Source: Microbacterium yannicii PS01 (GTDB lineage: Bacteria > Actinomycetota > Actinomycetes > Actinomycetales > Microbacteriaceae). From it: a stretch of DNA of 64,000 nucleotides. The stretch spans positions 1 to 64,000 of the forward strand of contig NZ_CAJF01000002.1 of the NCBI RefSeq assembly GCF_000304335.1. The letters run 5' to 3'. The notes beneath the pieces were generated by a model, which saw nothing but the letters and a program-made list of their open reading frames with translations, was not told the origin of the DNA and did not search any database. A program made the translations under genes and the position numbers. This document shows, in pieces, positions 1 to 8,251 of this stretch (positions within the stretch are counted from its first letter, which is position 1; every line of letters begins with the position of its first letter).

Positions 1-126
1 GGGGCAGAGGCCCTTCATCGAACCCACCCCGGCAGACTTCAGGGCGACCCGCTCGCCGATGATGTCGGCGATGTTGATCCGCGCCTTGACCTCGTCGACG
101 TCCGCCTGGCGGATCCGCCCGGCCAT
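1..126 (-). CDS. dnaG: DNA primase DnaG, N-terminal fragment (gene runs off the window)
   Basis: Only the first 42 codons are present. They begin MAGRIRQADVDEVKARINIA and continue to GSMKGLCP, the start of the CHC2-type zinc-binding domain that opens bacterial primases; the first zinc-ligand cysteine is visible. DnaG makes the RNA primers for replication. Its ATG (126-124) shares one base with the TGA stop of dgt, so the two are translationally coupled. The dus-dgt-dnaG order is common in actinobacteria and supports the call. The catalytic TOPRIM domain lies outside the window and cannot be checked. Confidence 0.9.
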   Translation of the reverse strand, partial: MAGRIRQADVDEVKARINIADIIGERVALKSAGVGSMKGLCP

Positions 127-1505
127 CAGCGGTCCTCGGAGTGACTGGCGGCCGCAGCGCGCCGAACGTCCATGGGGCGAGCTCCGGGCGCCCACACCCC
201 GAGAGATGCCGCGTCGACGGGTCCGACGAGCGCTCCGTGCCATGCGATCGCGAGCTGGTCGGTGAGGCTGGCCACCTGATCGACCACGACCCTTCGGCGC
301 GCTGCGTCGGTGTCGGCTGTCGCAAGGTCCTGCGCGTGGAGCGGATCCAGCGCCTCCGGCCGCTCCCACAGTGCGGTGGCAAGTCGCTTCAGGACGCGGC
401 GCTGCTCCTTGTAGAGGTCCTTGCGGCCCTCGATCGACACCACGACGGCCCCGATGATGCCCTTGAGCACCGCCATCTCGGCCTCGACGACGCGCGGCAC
501 GACGAGGTGGCCACGGTAGCGGGTCAGCACCGACGTCGCATACGTCTCGCGCGTCGCGGTGGTCGCCGCCCGCGCGAAACGGCCGATGAGATCGGAGGTC
601 AGGTTCTTCAGGCGTGCCAGCGAGGCCCGCGTCCCGTCGAAGGAGTCGATCCACTCCGGCATGCGCATGAGCCGGTACAGACCGTCTTCGAGCTCGTCGC
701 GCGAGAAGTCGAATCCGACCCAGGACTGGATCGCGGTCAGCAGCGCATCATGCTCCCGGGCATCCGAGAGGCGGGCGGGATCGAGATAGCCGTTGACGAC
801 CGCATCCTCGAAGTCGTGCACGGAGTAGGCGATGTCGTCCGAGAGGTCCATGACCTCTGCCTCGATGCAGCGGACTCGACCCGGGGCCCCCTCGCGCATC
901 CACGCGAACACGGCCTCGTCCTCGGGATACACGCCGAACTTCAGGCGCCCACCCGGGTCGGGGAGCGGGTGGTCCGCCGTCCACGGGTACTTGCACGACG
1001 CGTCGAGGCTCGCTCGGGTCAGATTCAGGCCGAAGCTGCGGCCATCGGCGTCGACCGACTTGGGTTCGAGGCGCGTGAGGATGCGCAGGGTCTGCGCGTT
1101 CCCCTCGAAGCCGCCAAAGCCTTCCGCCCACTCGTTGAGGGCGCGTTCGCCGTTGTGCCCGAACGGCGGGTGCCCGAGATCATGGCTCAGGCATGCCGCA
1201 TCGACGACGTCCGCGGCGAGTTCGAGCGAGGTGGCGAGCTCTCGCCCGACCTGCGCCACCTCGAGCGAATGGGTCAGACGGTTGCGCGCGAAGTCCGCGG
1301 GACTCGCGGGACTCAGCACCTGTGTCTTCGCGGCCAGTCGCCGCAGCGCGGCCGAATGCAGCACACGCGCGCGATCGCGGGCGAAGTCGTCGCGCTGCGA
1401 GCGGTGCCGCTCCGCATGGAACCGCGCGGCATCGGCGTCGTCGTACCCGGGCGGACGCAGCGACGCGGCGTCGACGTCAGCCGCCACTGTGGTCGAGTTC
1501 CGCAT
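126..1505 (-). CDS. dgt: deoxyguanosinetriphosphate triphosphohydrolase (HD domain)
   Basis: A 459-residue HD-superfamily nucleotide hydrolase that converts dGTP (or other dNTPs) to the nucleoside and tripolyphosphate, helping control dNTP pools. The metal-binding HD signature is clear: a histidine in NRLTHSLEVAQVGREL near residue 79, then SHDLGHPPFGHNGE near 107-120, with the HD pair at 108-109. DLSDDIAYSVHDFED further on is the last ligand region. The length fits the actinobacterial Dgt family. The start used is ATG at 1505, which overlaps the end of dus by 29 bp; a GTG at 1487 would shorten the overlap to 11 bp and is an alternative. It sits directly upstream of dnaG, a sensible partnership in DNA replication. 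Confidence 0.93.
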   Translation of the reverse strand: MRNSTTVAADVDAASLRPPGYDDADAARFHAERHRSQRDDFARDRARVLHSAALRRLAAKTQVLSPASPADFARNRLTHSLEVAQVGRELATSLELAADVVDAACLSHDLGHPPFGHNGERALNEWAEGFGGFEGNAQTLRILTRLEPKSVDADGRSFGLNLTRASLDASCKYPWTADHPLPDPGGRLKFGVYPEDEAVFAWMREGAPGRVRCIEAEVMDLSDDIAYSVHDFEDAVVNGYLDPARLSDAREHDALLTAIQSWVGFDFSRDELEDGLYRLMRMPEWIDSFDGTRASLARLKNLTSDLIGRFARAATTATRETYATSVLTRYRGHLVVPRVVEAEMAVLKGIIGAVVVSIEGRKDLYKEQRRVLKRLATALWERPEALDPLHAQDLATADTDAARRRVVVDQVASLTDQLAIAWHGALVGPVDAASLGVWAPGARPMDVRRAAAASHSEDR

Positions 1506-2643
1506 CGGCGAGGGCGCAGGATGCCTCGGCTCCGAGATCCCGCGTGTTCAGCCAGCCGTCGGGCAGAGCCGGGCGTTTGGGTGTTCCGGCGCGACCGCGC
1601 TGGCCTTCGGCGGCTGCACCGGGATACGGCGCATCCAGGTCGAGCGTGCCGAGGAGATCGTCGATCTCGCTGAGGCTGGAGACGGTGGCGAGCGCGGCAC
1701 GCACTTCACCGCCGACGGGATAGCCCTTGAGGTACCACGCGACGTGCTTGCGGATGTCGCGGCAGCCCCGCACCTCGTCCTCGAAGAACTCCACGAGCAG
1801 CTCGGCGTGGCGACGGAACGCGCGGGCCACGAAGCCCAGCGTCGCATCCACCGGCTCGGCCGAGGCCGCGCCGGGCTGGCCGAGCGCACGCGCCAGGTCT
1901 CCGAACAGCCAGGGGCGCCCGAGGCATCCGCGACCGACGACGACCCCGTCGCAGCCCGTCTCGACCATCATGCGGGCGGCATCTTCGGCCGACCAGATGT
2001 CGCCGTTCCCGAGCACCGGCACGCTTGTCACGGTCTCTTTGAGCTTGGCGATCGCCGGCCAGTCGGCCTGGCCCGAGTAGAACTCGGCGGCGGTGCGGGC
2101 GTGGAGCGCCACGGCGGCGACGCCGGCGTCCTCGGCGATGCGACCGGCATCGAGGTAGGTCAGGTGGTCGGAGTCGATGCCCTTGCGCATCTTCACGGTG
2201 AGCGGGACGTCCCCCGCCGCGCGGGCGGCGCGGGTGACGATGTCGCGGAAGAGCCCGAGCTTCCAGGGCAGTGCCGCTCCTCCGCCCTTGCGCGTGACCT
2301 TGGGGACCGGGCACCCGAAGTTCAGGTCGATGTGATCGGCACGATCCTCTTCCACCAGGAGCCGCACGGCGGCCTCGGTGGTGGCGGGATCCACGCCGTA
2401 GAGCTGGATCGAACGCGGCCGCTCGGACTCATGGTGCGTGATGAGCCGCATCGTGGTGGCGTTGCGCTCGACGAGCGCGCGCGTCGTGATCATCTCGCTC
2501 ACGTACAGACCGGCGCCGTACTCGCGGCACAGGCGACGGAACGCGGTGTTCGTGATCCCGGCCATGGGTGCGAGCACCACGGGAGCGTCGAGCTCGATGG
2601 GCCCGATGCGGAGGGTCCGCGCGGGCGCGATGGCAGTGGTCAC
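1477..2643 (-). CDS. dus: tRNA-dihydrouridine synthase (DusB/NifR3 type)
   Basis: Encodes 388 residues. The FMN-binding TIM barrel starts at VVLAPMAGITNTAFRRL. The catalytic cysteine is about residue 111 in LNFGCPVPKVTRKGGGAAL, and VVVGRGCLGRPWLF supplies the C-terminal phosphate-binding loop. The enzyme reduces specific uridines in the tRNA D-loop using NADPH. I chose the GTG at 2643 because GGGAG lies 9 nt upstream and the protein then begins right before the conserved LRIGPIELDAPVVLAPMAG. The open frame upstream, to about 3195, lies opposite the peroxidase gene and is not coding. The 3' end overlaps dgt, suggesting one dus-dgt-dnaG transcript. Confidence 0.92.
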   Translation of the reverse strand: MTTAIAPARTLRIGPIELDAPVVLAPMAGITNTAFRRLCREYGAGLYVSEMITTRALVERNATTMRLITHHESERPRSIQLYGVDPATTEAAVRLLVEEDRADHIDLNFGCPVPKVTRKGGGAALPWKLGLFRDIVTRAARAAGDVPLTVKMRKGIDSDHLTYLDAGRIAEDAGVAAVALHARTAAEFYSGQADWPAIAKLKETVTSVPVLGNGDIWSAEDAARMMVETGCDGVVVGRGCLGRPWLFGDLARALGQPGAASAEPVDATLGFVARAFRRHAELLVEFFEDEVRGCRDIRKHVAWYLKGYPVGGEVRAALATVSSLSEIDDLLGTLDLDAPYPGAAAEGQRGRAGTPKRPALPDGWLNTRDLGAEASCALADAELDHSGG

Positions 2644-2691
2644 GTCTTCATTCTCCCAGAGGAATCTCGCCCTTCGCTGAATCGGACCACC

Positions 2692-2697
2692 TAGCCT
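2692..2697 (+). promoter_or_regulatory. -10 box of a predicted leaderless promoter (peroxidase gene)
   Basis: TAGCCT ends 6 nt before the ATG at 2704, and no Shine-Dalgarno sequence precedes that ATG. This places transcription start at or next to the start codon. No convincing -35 is visible. Confidence 0.5.
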
Positions 2698-2703
2698 GGG
2701 GAT

Positions 2704-3207
2704 ATGACCGAGACGACGGCGACCGATCTGCGCGATATCCCCTTCCACACCGCCGAGGGCGGCACCGCGAGCCTGGCCGACTACGGCGACCAGGTCGTCC
2801 TGGTCGTCAACGTCGCTTCCAAGTGCGGGCTCACCCCGCAGTACGAGCAGCTCGAGCAGCTGCAGCGGGCGTACGCCGATCGCGGCTTCACGGTCCTGGG
2901 CTTTCCCTGCAACCAGTTCATGGGTCAGGAGCCCGGTTCGATGGACGAGATCCTCGAGTACTGCTCGGTCACGTGGGGGGTGACCTTTCCGGTCGTCGAC
3001 AAGGTCAAGGTCAATGGCGGCAAGGCCGCACCGCTGTACAAGGCGCTGAAGAGGGCTCGCGACGCCGACGGCAAAAAAGGCCCGATCCGCTGGAACTTCG
3101 AGAAGTTCGTCGTGACGCCGGGCGGCGGCATCCATCGCTTCCGTCCCAACGTGAAGCCCGACGACCCGGCCGTCGTCGAGGTGATCGAGGCGCACCTGCC
3201 CCGCTGA
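2704..3207 (+). CDS. glutathione peroxidase family protein (Cys type)
   Basis: A 167-residue protein with the thioredoxin-like fold of the glutathione/thioredoxin peroxidases. The peroxidatic cysteine is in NVASKCGLTPQY (about residue 41), where animal enzymes use selenocysteine; here the codon is TGC. GFPCNQF (residues 66-72) and IRWNFEKF (W and N) complete the usual active-site set, and C69 in FPCN is a candidate resolving cysteine. Such bacterial proteins normally reduce peroxides with thioredoxin rather than glutathione, and actinobacteria generally lack glutathione, so thioredoxin dependence is inferred. It is transcribed away from dus and ends 16 bp from the convergent DsbA-family gene. 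Confidence 0.9.
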   Translation: MTETTATDLRDIPFHTAEGGTASLADYGDQVVLVVNVASKCGLTPQYEQLEQLQRAYADRGFTVLGFPCNQFMGQEPGSMDEILEYCSVTWGVTFPVVDKVKVNGGKAAPLYKALKRARDADGKKGPIRWNFEKFVVTPGGGIHRFRPNVKPDDPAVVEVIEAHLPR

Positions 3208-3223
3208 GAAGAACGGCGCCGGT

Positions 3224-3904
3224 TCAGGACTCGACGCCGGCGGGCTCGCGGTGCTCTGCCCAGACCTGGCGGACGATCTGGCTGAACGCCTCGGCGGGCT
3301 GAGCGCCCGACACCCCGTACTTGCCGTCGATCACGAAGAACGGGACGCCATTGATGCCGAACGCACGAGCCTCCTGCTGATCCGCGCGCACGGCATCCAG
3401 GTAGCGGCCGCTGCGCAGCGCCTCACGCGCCGCATCGCCGACCAGTCCCGCATCCTCAGCGAGGTCCACCAGCTCGTCCTCGCGGCCGAGGTGGCGCCCC
3501 TCGGTGAAGTACGCGGCCATCAAGCGCTCGGCCATGTCGTGCTGGCGGCCCTGCTCCTTCGCGAAATGCAGAAGCTCATGTGCCTTCACGGTGTTCGTGT
3601 GCTGGAGCAGATCGAATCGGTACTCGAGACCGGCATCGGCGGCGACGCCCGTGACGCGATCCAGCATCTCCACGACTTGCTCTCGCGGCATGCCCTTGTG
3701 ATGAGACAGGAAGTCCAGCTCGTCCCCCTCGAAATCGACGGGGGTGTCGGGCGAGAGCTCGAACGAGTGGAACGTCACCTCGACCGCGGGCGCGTCGTCA
3801 TCGCGAGACGCTTCGGCGAGGCCCTTCTCGAGATTCCGCTTGCCGATGTAGCACCAGGGGCAGGCGATGTCGCTCCACACGTCGATCTTGATGGCATCCG
3901 TCAT
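3224..3904 (-). CDS. DsbA family oxidoreductase (FrnE-like), cytosolic
   Basis: A 226-residue thioredoxin-fold protein with CPWC at residues 15-18 (SDIACPWCYIGKRNLEKG), an inserted helical domain, and the cis-Pro loop GINGVPFFVID near the C-terminus. This matches the FrnE subgroup of DsbA-like dithiol oxidoreductases, which act in the cytosol. No signal peptide precedes the CxxC, in line with that. The start at 3904 puts the motif at the normal distance from the N-terminus; the frame extends upstream but that part has no family similarity. Its role is probably cytoplasmic thiol redox or stress response; the substrate is unknown. It is convergent with the peroxidase gene. Confidence 0.88.
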   Translation of the reverse strand: MTDAIKIDVWSDIACPWCYIGKRNLEKGLAEASRDDDAPAVEVTFHSFELSPDTPVDFEGDELDFLSHHKGMPREQVVEMLDRVTGVAADAGLEYRFDLLQHTNTVKAHELLHFAKEQGRQHDMAERLMAAYFTEGRHLGREDELVDLAEDAGLVGDAAREALRSGRYLDAVRADQQEARAFGINGVPFFVIDGKYGVSGAQPAEAFSQIVRQVWAEHREPAGVES

Positions 3905-3963
3905 GTCGGGTGCAACGCGTCCATCACTCGTCCGTATTCCTGCGCATGCATGGCCGCGCCATG

Positions 3964-4590
3964 TCAACCCGCTCGTTCGACATTCCGGCGCGAGAGGACC
4001 GCCGCGAAGAAGAAGCACGCGGCGCCGAGGAAGGTGCCGAGATTGAGCCAGCGCAGATTGAACAGGTCTCCGGTGGCGGGCACGACGTATGCGCCGACGG
4101 CGGAGAATCCGAAAGCGATGGACCCCGCCATGTTCAGCCAGGTGCCGTGCCACGTGCGCGCGTCGGGATCCCAGAGGTCGTGACTGCGCGCGGCAGCGAC
4201 CAGCGCAAGCGCGCTGGCCAGCAGGAACGCCGCCGAGCCCCACGCGTCAGGGAGCCAGCCGGCTGTGGCCCGATCAGACGCGCGAAGCGCGGCGACAAGC
4301 ACCGTGAGCGTGGAGACGTTGAAGAGGAGGGTGCCGACGAACTGGATCGCGGCCGACCACCAGTCTGCGTACGCCGCCGTCGACGAAGCACGGCGCGGCG
4401 GCCGCCGACCGCTGAGCGCGAGCTGGATGAAGGCGGCCAGCGTGAAGAAGAGAGAACCGGCGAAGAAGGTGGCGGCATCCCACACGTTGCCAACCGCGTC
4501 GGCGTACCACGGCACGGCGCCGAGTGCGAACAGCACCGACCCCACGGCGAAGCCCCACGCTTCGCGTCGGAGGCGCCTCGTCCTGTTCAC
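3964..4590 (-). CDS. YrhK-like integral membrane protein
   Basis: A 208-residue protein with about five hydrophobic segments, for example FAVGSVLFALGAVPWY, ATFFAGSLFFTLAAFIQL, AAIQFVGTLLFNVSTLTVLV, AAFLLASALALVAAA and LNLGTFLGAACFFFAAVL. The pattern of glycine-serine-phenylalanine helices with a WYADAVG-like loop resembles the YrhK domain, seen twice here. Function is unknown. The start is GTG at 4590 with no clear Shine-Dalgarno sequence. The stop of gadB is about 20 bp away on the same strand, so the pair may be co-transcribed, which would make an acid or envelope stress context plausible. The family call is from pattern memory only. Confidence 0.6.
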   Translation of the reverse strand: MNRTRRLRREAWGFAVGSVLFALGAVPWYADAVGNVWDAATFFAGSLFFTLAAFIQLALSGRRPPRRASSTAAYADWWSAAIQFVGTLLFNVSTLTVLVAALRASDRATAGWLPDAWGSAAFLLASALALVAAARSHDLWDPDARTWHGTWLNMAGSIAFGFSAVGAYVVPATGDLFNLRWLNLGTFLGAACFFFAAVLSRRNVERAG

Positions 4591-4609
4591 GATCGAAGGC
4601 CGAGGGCGA

Positions 4610-6004
4610 TCAATGGTGGAAGGTTCCGGCTTCCTGCTCCGTCATGGAGGTCACGATCGGATGCCGGTCGAAGTGCGCCATCGCGGCCTTGTAGTCGTCC
4701 ATCAGAAGGGACGCTTCGTCGAGGCTGAATCCGTGCCGGACGAGGATGCGCTGAACCGCCATGTCCTCCCGGTGCGCGGGCATCGTGTAGGCGGGCACCT
4801 GCCAGCCTCGGGTCCGCAGCCGGTCCGCGAGGTCGAAGAGCGTGAAACCGTGGGTCGTGTCTTCGCGGAGCTTCCACGACACGGCGGGAATCCCGTGCTC
4901 CGGGCGTCCGTCGTTGATGATCTCGAAGGGACCCAGCTTCGCAATCTCCTCTGCCAGGTACACCGCGGTGTCGTAGCAGGCCTGCTGGACGTTCCGGAAC
5001 CCCTCGCGTCCCAGCCGGAGGAACGTGTAGTACTGCGCAATGACCTGGCCCCCCGGCCGCGAGAAGTTCAAGGCGAAGGAGGGCATGTTGCCTCCGAGGT
5101 AGTTCACGTTGAAGATGAGCTCCCCGGGGAGCTCGGCGGTGTCTCGCCAGACGATCCAGCCGACCCCCACCGGCGCGAGCCCGAACTTGTGGCCGGAGGT
5201 GTTGATCGACTTCACGCGGGCCAGCCGGAAGTCCCAGACGATCTCCGGTGTGACGAAGGGCGCGAGGAAGCCACCGCTGGCGCCGTCGACGTGGATCGGG
5301 ACGTCCAGGCCCGTGTCAGCCTGGAGCTTGTCGAGCGCTTCGCTGATCGCCTGCACCGGTTCGTAGCCGCCGGTGAAGGTCACCCCGAGCGTCGGAACGA
5401 CGCCGATCGTGTTCTCATCGACGCGCGAGACGACCTCCTCGGGCGTCAGGAGCAGTCGATCCGCCTCCATGGGCACCTCGCGCAGCTCGATGTCCCAGTA
5501 TCGGGCGAACTTGTGCCAGCACACCTGCACCGGCCCCGTGATGAGATTGGGACGATCGGTGGGCTGACCCGCCGCTCGTCGCCGTGCGCGCCAGTTCCAC
5601 AGCAGGGCCATGCCGCCGAGCATCGCGGCCTCGCTCGAGCCGGTGGTCGACGTCCCGATCGTGTTCTCGGCATCGGGCGCGTTCCAGAGATCGGCGAGGA
5701 TGTGGACGCAGCGTTCCTCGATCGCCGCGGTCTGGGGATATTCGTCCTTGTCGACCATGTTCTTGTCGAGCGACTCGGCCATGAGCAGCCGGACCTCGGG
5801 CTCGACCCACGTCTGGCAGAACGTCGCCAGATTCTGACGGGAGTTGCCGTCGAGCATGAGCTCGTCGGCAACGACCCGATAGGCGTGGCGAGCCAGGTGC
5901 TCGCGGTCCGGCATCCGGTATTTCGGCATGGCGACCGAGAAGTCCGATGAGGAGTAGACCTCGTCGAGCAGGTTGTCGCGGACGGATTCGCGCTTGTGCA
6001 GCAT
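4610..6004 (-). CDS. gadB: glutamate decarboxylase (PLP dependent)
   Basis: A 464-residue group II PLP decarboxylase, close to the 466 residues of E. coli GadB. PLP-binding features are visible: [18 protein letters not shown], the cofactor aspartate in [13 protein letters not shown], and the Schiff-base lysine in [11 protein letters not shown] (about residue 280). It decarboxylates L-glutamate to GABA while consuming a cytosolic proton, classically for acid resistance. The ATG at 6004 has GGGGGA a few bases upstream. No glutamate/GABA antiporter (gadC) or glutaminase is adjacent, so either it is elsewhere or the enzyme serves GABA metabolism. It lies in the accessory block between dus and uppS. 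Confidence 0.95.
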   Translation of the reverse strand: MLHKRESVRDNLLDEVYSSSDFSVAMPKYRMPDREHLARHAYRVVADELMLDGNSRQNLATFCQTWVEPEVRLLMAESLDKNMVDKDEYPQTAAIEERCVHILADLWNAPDAENTIGTSTTGSSEAAMLGGMALLWNWRARRRAAGQPTDRPNLITGPVQVCWHKFARYWDIELREVPMEADRLLLTPEEVVSRVDENTIGVVPTLGVTFTGGYEPVQAISEALDKLQADTGLDVPIHVDGASGGFLAPFVTPEIVWDFRLARVKSINTSGHKFGLAPVGVGWIVWRDTAELPGELIFNVNYLGGNMPSFALNFSRPGGQVIAQYYTFLRLGREGFRNVQQACYDTAVYLAEEIAKLGPFEIINDGRPEHGIPAVSWKLREDTTHGFTLFDLADRLRTRGWQVPAYTMPAHREDMAVQRILVRHGFSLDEASLLMDDYKAAMAHFDRHPIVTSMTEQEAGTFHH

Positions 6005-6144
6005 GTGTTCCCCCTGATCGGAGCCACAGGCGCCGGTCAGGCCGACCGTCGTGCGTGCCCGCCCCTCAGGGTCGCCGCGATGCCTGTGTCCGGCTTACCC
6101 CCGGGAAGCGGTGGGTGTCAACAGCGCCGCGATGAATGTTCTGT

Positions 6145-6957
6145 TCAACGCGCAGGGGCTCCGGGCTGATCGACGGCGCCGCCGAACCGCCGGTCACGGC
6201 CGAGATAGAGGTCGATCGCGTGCCAGAGGTCCTGCCGGGAGAAGTCCGGCCAGAGGGTGTCGAGGAAGACGAACTCCGCGTACGCCGACTCCCACAGCAG
6301 GAAGTTCGACGTCCGCTGTTCGCCGCTGGAGCGGATGAAGAGGTCGACGTCGGGCATGTCCGGCTGGTACAGCCGTCGTTGGATGAGCTTCTCGCTCACC
6401 GCCGAGGGCTTGAGGCGTCCCGCCGCGACATCGTCGGCGATCGAGCGCATCGCGTCGACCAGCTCGACCCGACCGCCGTAGTTGATGCACATCGTCAGCG
6501 TGAGCACGTCGTTGTTCTCGGTCAGCCGCTCCGCGAACTGCAGCTCGCTGATGACCGAGCCCCAGAGTCGCGGCTTGCGCCCCGACCAGCGCACGCGGAC
6601 GCCCCATTCGTTGAGCTGATCCCGCCGGCGATGAAGGACGTCTCGGTTATAGCCCATGAGGAAGCGCACCTCGTCGGGAGAGCGCGCCCAGTTCTCGGTC
6701 GAGAAGGCATACACCGACAGGTGCTTGACGCCGGCCTGAATGGCTCCGGCGACCACGTCCAGCAGCACCTCCTCCCCCGCCTTGTGCCCCTCCACCCTCG
6801 TGAGCCCTCGGCGGTTCGCCCACCGCCCGTTGCCGTCCATCACGATGGCGACATGCTGCGGCACGCTTCCCTTCGCGTACGACGGAGGGTGCATTCCCGT
6901 CCAGTCGATCGGCCGGTACGGCACGGCATCGCGGTGCGTGTAGGGCTTCGGGGTCAC
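6145..6957 (-). CDS. uppS: isoprenyl (undecaprenyl) diphosphate synthase, Z-type
   Basis: A 270-residue cis-prenyltransferase. [17 protein letters not shown] (residues 35-51) holds the catalytic aspartate at about 41, and [16 protein letters not shown] plus the closing GRDRRFGG are family hallmarks. It condenses isopentenyl diphosphate onto an allylic primer to build the lipid carrier for peptidoglycan and other wall polymers. The GTG at 6957 overlaps the recO stop by 4 bp (GTGA). The longer open frame upstream lies inside recO and is not coding. recO-uppS is a conserved actinobacterial pair. Confidence 0.94.
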   Translation of the reverse strand: MTPKPYTHRDAVPYRPIDWTGMHPPSYAKGSVPQHVAIVMDGNGRWANRRGLTRVEGHKAGEEVLLDVVAGAIQAGVKHLSVYAFSTENWARSPDEVRFLMGYNRDVLHRRRDQLNEWGVRVRWSGRKPRLWGSVISELQFAERLTENNDVLTLTMCINYGGRVELVDAMRSIADDVAAGRLKPSAVSEKLIQRRLYQPDMPDVDLFIRSSGEQRTSNFLLWESAYAEFVFLDTLWPDFSRQDLWHAIDLYLGRDRRFGGAVDQPGAPAR

Positions 6958-7694
6958 CGGTCGCCTTCCTGGGGTGCGGAGACATGTGAGAGCGAACGGA
7001 TGCCGCGCTCGAGGTGCCACTGGGCGTACGCCGCGATGAGGCCGGACGCAGCCGCCGACGACGCCGCGGACGCGGCATCCACTCGCTCCCACTCCCCCGC
7101 CATGAGCGACTCGAGCAGCGAGACGGTGGCGGTGTCGACGCGCGCCGCGCCCGTGGGTGCGCAGTGCGCGCAGACCATGCCCCCCTGCTGGGCCACGAAG
7201 GTATCGTGCGGGCCGGACCTGCCGCAGCGCGCGCATTCGCCCAGGCCCGGCGCCCAGCCCGACAGCGCCATCGCGCGGAGCAGGTACGAGTCGAGCACGC
7301 TGCGGGCCGCGTGCTCGCCACGGGAGAGCGCGCGCAGACCGCCCACGAGAAGGAGGTACTGCTGCGGCGTGGCCTCGGCCTCGTTCAGGCGGTCCGCGGT
7401 CTCGACCATGGCGTGTGCCGAGGTGTAACGGTCGTAGTGAGCCGCGATATCGGCGCCGTACGATCCCAGCGACTCGGCCTGCTGCACGATGTCGAGCGAC
7501 CGGCCCTGATAGAGCTGCACGTCGGCGACCATGAACGGCTCGAGTCTCGCCCCGAAGCGGGACGAGGTGCGCCGGACGCCCTTCGCGACGGCGCGCAGCT
7601 TGCCGTGCCGGCGGCTGAGCATCGTCAGGATCCTGTCGGCCTCACCCAGCTTGTGGGTGCGCAGGACCACGACTTCATCGCGGTAGGTGGGCAC
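6954..7694 (-). CDS. recO: DNA repair protein RecO
   Basis: A 246-residue RecO with the N-terminal OB fold ([20 protein letters not shown]), a helical middle, and a four-cysteine zinc site in [12 protein letters not shown]...GGMVCAHC. RecO loads RecA onto SSB-coated DNA with RecF/RecR and anneals strands in gap repair. The GTG start at 7694 begins the protein at the usual point ([17 protein letters not shown]). No Shine-Dalgarno sequence precedes it; a GATAAT box ends 6 nt upstream, so the message is probably leaderless. It is coupled to uppS by a 4-bp overlap and divergent from marR. Confidence 0.94.
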   Translation of the reverse strand: MPTYRDEVVVLRTHKLGEADRILTMLSRRHGKLRAVAKGVRRTSSRFGARLEPFMVADVQLYQGRSLDIVQQAESLGSYGADIAAHYDRYTSAHAMVETADRLNEAEATPQQYLLLVGGLRALSRGEHAARSVLDSYLLRAMALSGWAPGLGECARCGRSGPHDTFVAQQGGMVCAHCAPTGAARVDTATVSLLESLMAGEWERVDAASAASSAAASGLIAAYAQWHLERGIRSLSHVSAPQEGDR

Positions 7695-7700
7695 TTCTCA

Positions 7701-7706
7701 ATTATC
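7701..7706 (-). promoter_or_regulatory. -10 box of a predicted leaderless promoter (recO)
   Basis: On the minus strand GATAAT ends 6 nt before the GTG of recO. There is no Shine-Dalgarno sequence in the gap. Confidence 0.5.
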
Positions 7707-7763
7707 GCTCTCGGCGTCGGCGCGGCGGCGGCACCGCGCGGGCGCGACGCGATGGATCAGTAA

Positions 7764-7786
7764 CACTATGTATACTGTTCACTATG
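7764..7786 (+). promoter_or_regulatory. direct repeat CACTATG x2 around the marR start: candidate operator
   Basis: CACTATG occurs at 7764-7770 and again at 7780-7786, 16 bp apart. The ATG of marR is the last three bases of the second copy, and the -10 TATACT lies between them. This AT-rich patch stands out from its surroundings. A MarR-family protein often represses its own gene, so autoregulation here is a reasonable inference, although MarR sites are more often inverted repeats. Confidence 0.4.
7771..7776 (+). promoter_or_regulatory. -10 box of a predicted leaderless promoter (marR)
   Basis: TATACT, close to the sigma-70 consensus, ends 7 nt before the ATG at 7784. There is no Shine-Dalgarno sequence, so the mRNA should start at or next to the AUG. 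Confidence 0.6.
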
Positions 7787-8251
7787 TCCGGTACGAAGGT
7801 TCTCGATACTCTTCTCGCGCTCTCGCAACTGCTGGAGGCCGACCAGCAGAGCGAGCTCGAGCGTCGCGGACTCACGCCGGCGCGCACGCACCTGCTGTGG
7901 GTGCTCTACCACGGAGGCCCTGCCACGCAGATCCAGCTCGCAGAGGCGATCGGCGTGACGCCTCGCAATGTGACCACCCTCGTCGATGCGCTCCATGCGA
8001 CCGGCTTCGCTCGCCGTGCCCCGCACCCGACCGACCGCCGGGCCGTTCTCGTGACGCTGACGGAGCGAGGCCTGTCGGTCATGGAGACCATGGATGCCGA
8101 GCACACGGCACTGGGCGCCGACCTGGTCGCGGGACTCGACGACGAGACCGTGCGCACCGCGCTGACCGCTCTTGAGCACGTTCACGATCGGCTGCGCACC
8201 CTCATCGCCGAGCACGCCGCCCGACAGAGCGAGAGGACGGAGCTCGCATGA
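7784..8251 (+). CDS. MarR family transcriptional regulator
   Basis: A 155-residue winged-helix regulator. The recognition helix region is TQIQLAEAIGVTPRNVTTLVDALHATGF, followed by the wing APHPTDRRAVLVTLTERG, the classic MarR DxRxxxVxLT signature. MarR proteins are dimeric repressors released by small ligands such as phenolics, oxidants or antibiotics. The start ATG lies inside a repeated heptamer and just after a strong -10, suggesting autoregulation of a leaderless transcript. The stop overlaps the next gene by 4 bp (ATGA), so that membrane protein and probably the channel after it are the likeliest co-regulated targets. Confidence 0.92.
   Translation: MSGTKVLDTLLALSQLLEADQQSELERRGLTPARTHLLWVLYHGGPATQIQLAEAIGVTPRNVTTLVDALHATGFARRAPHPTDRRAVLVTLTERGLSVMETMDAEHTALGADLVAGLDDETVRTALTALEHVHDRLRTLIAEHAARQSERTELA

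Noticed and set aside
832..2694. A 620-codon plus-strand frame opposite dgt and dus
   Set aside because: Antisense shadow of two well-identified genes; no motif of its own.
2822..2830. Selenocysteine in the glutathione peroxidase
   Set aside because: The active-site codon is TGC (cysteine), not TGA, and no SECIS-like hairpin is needed.
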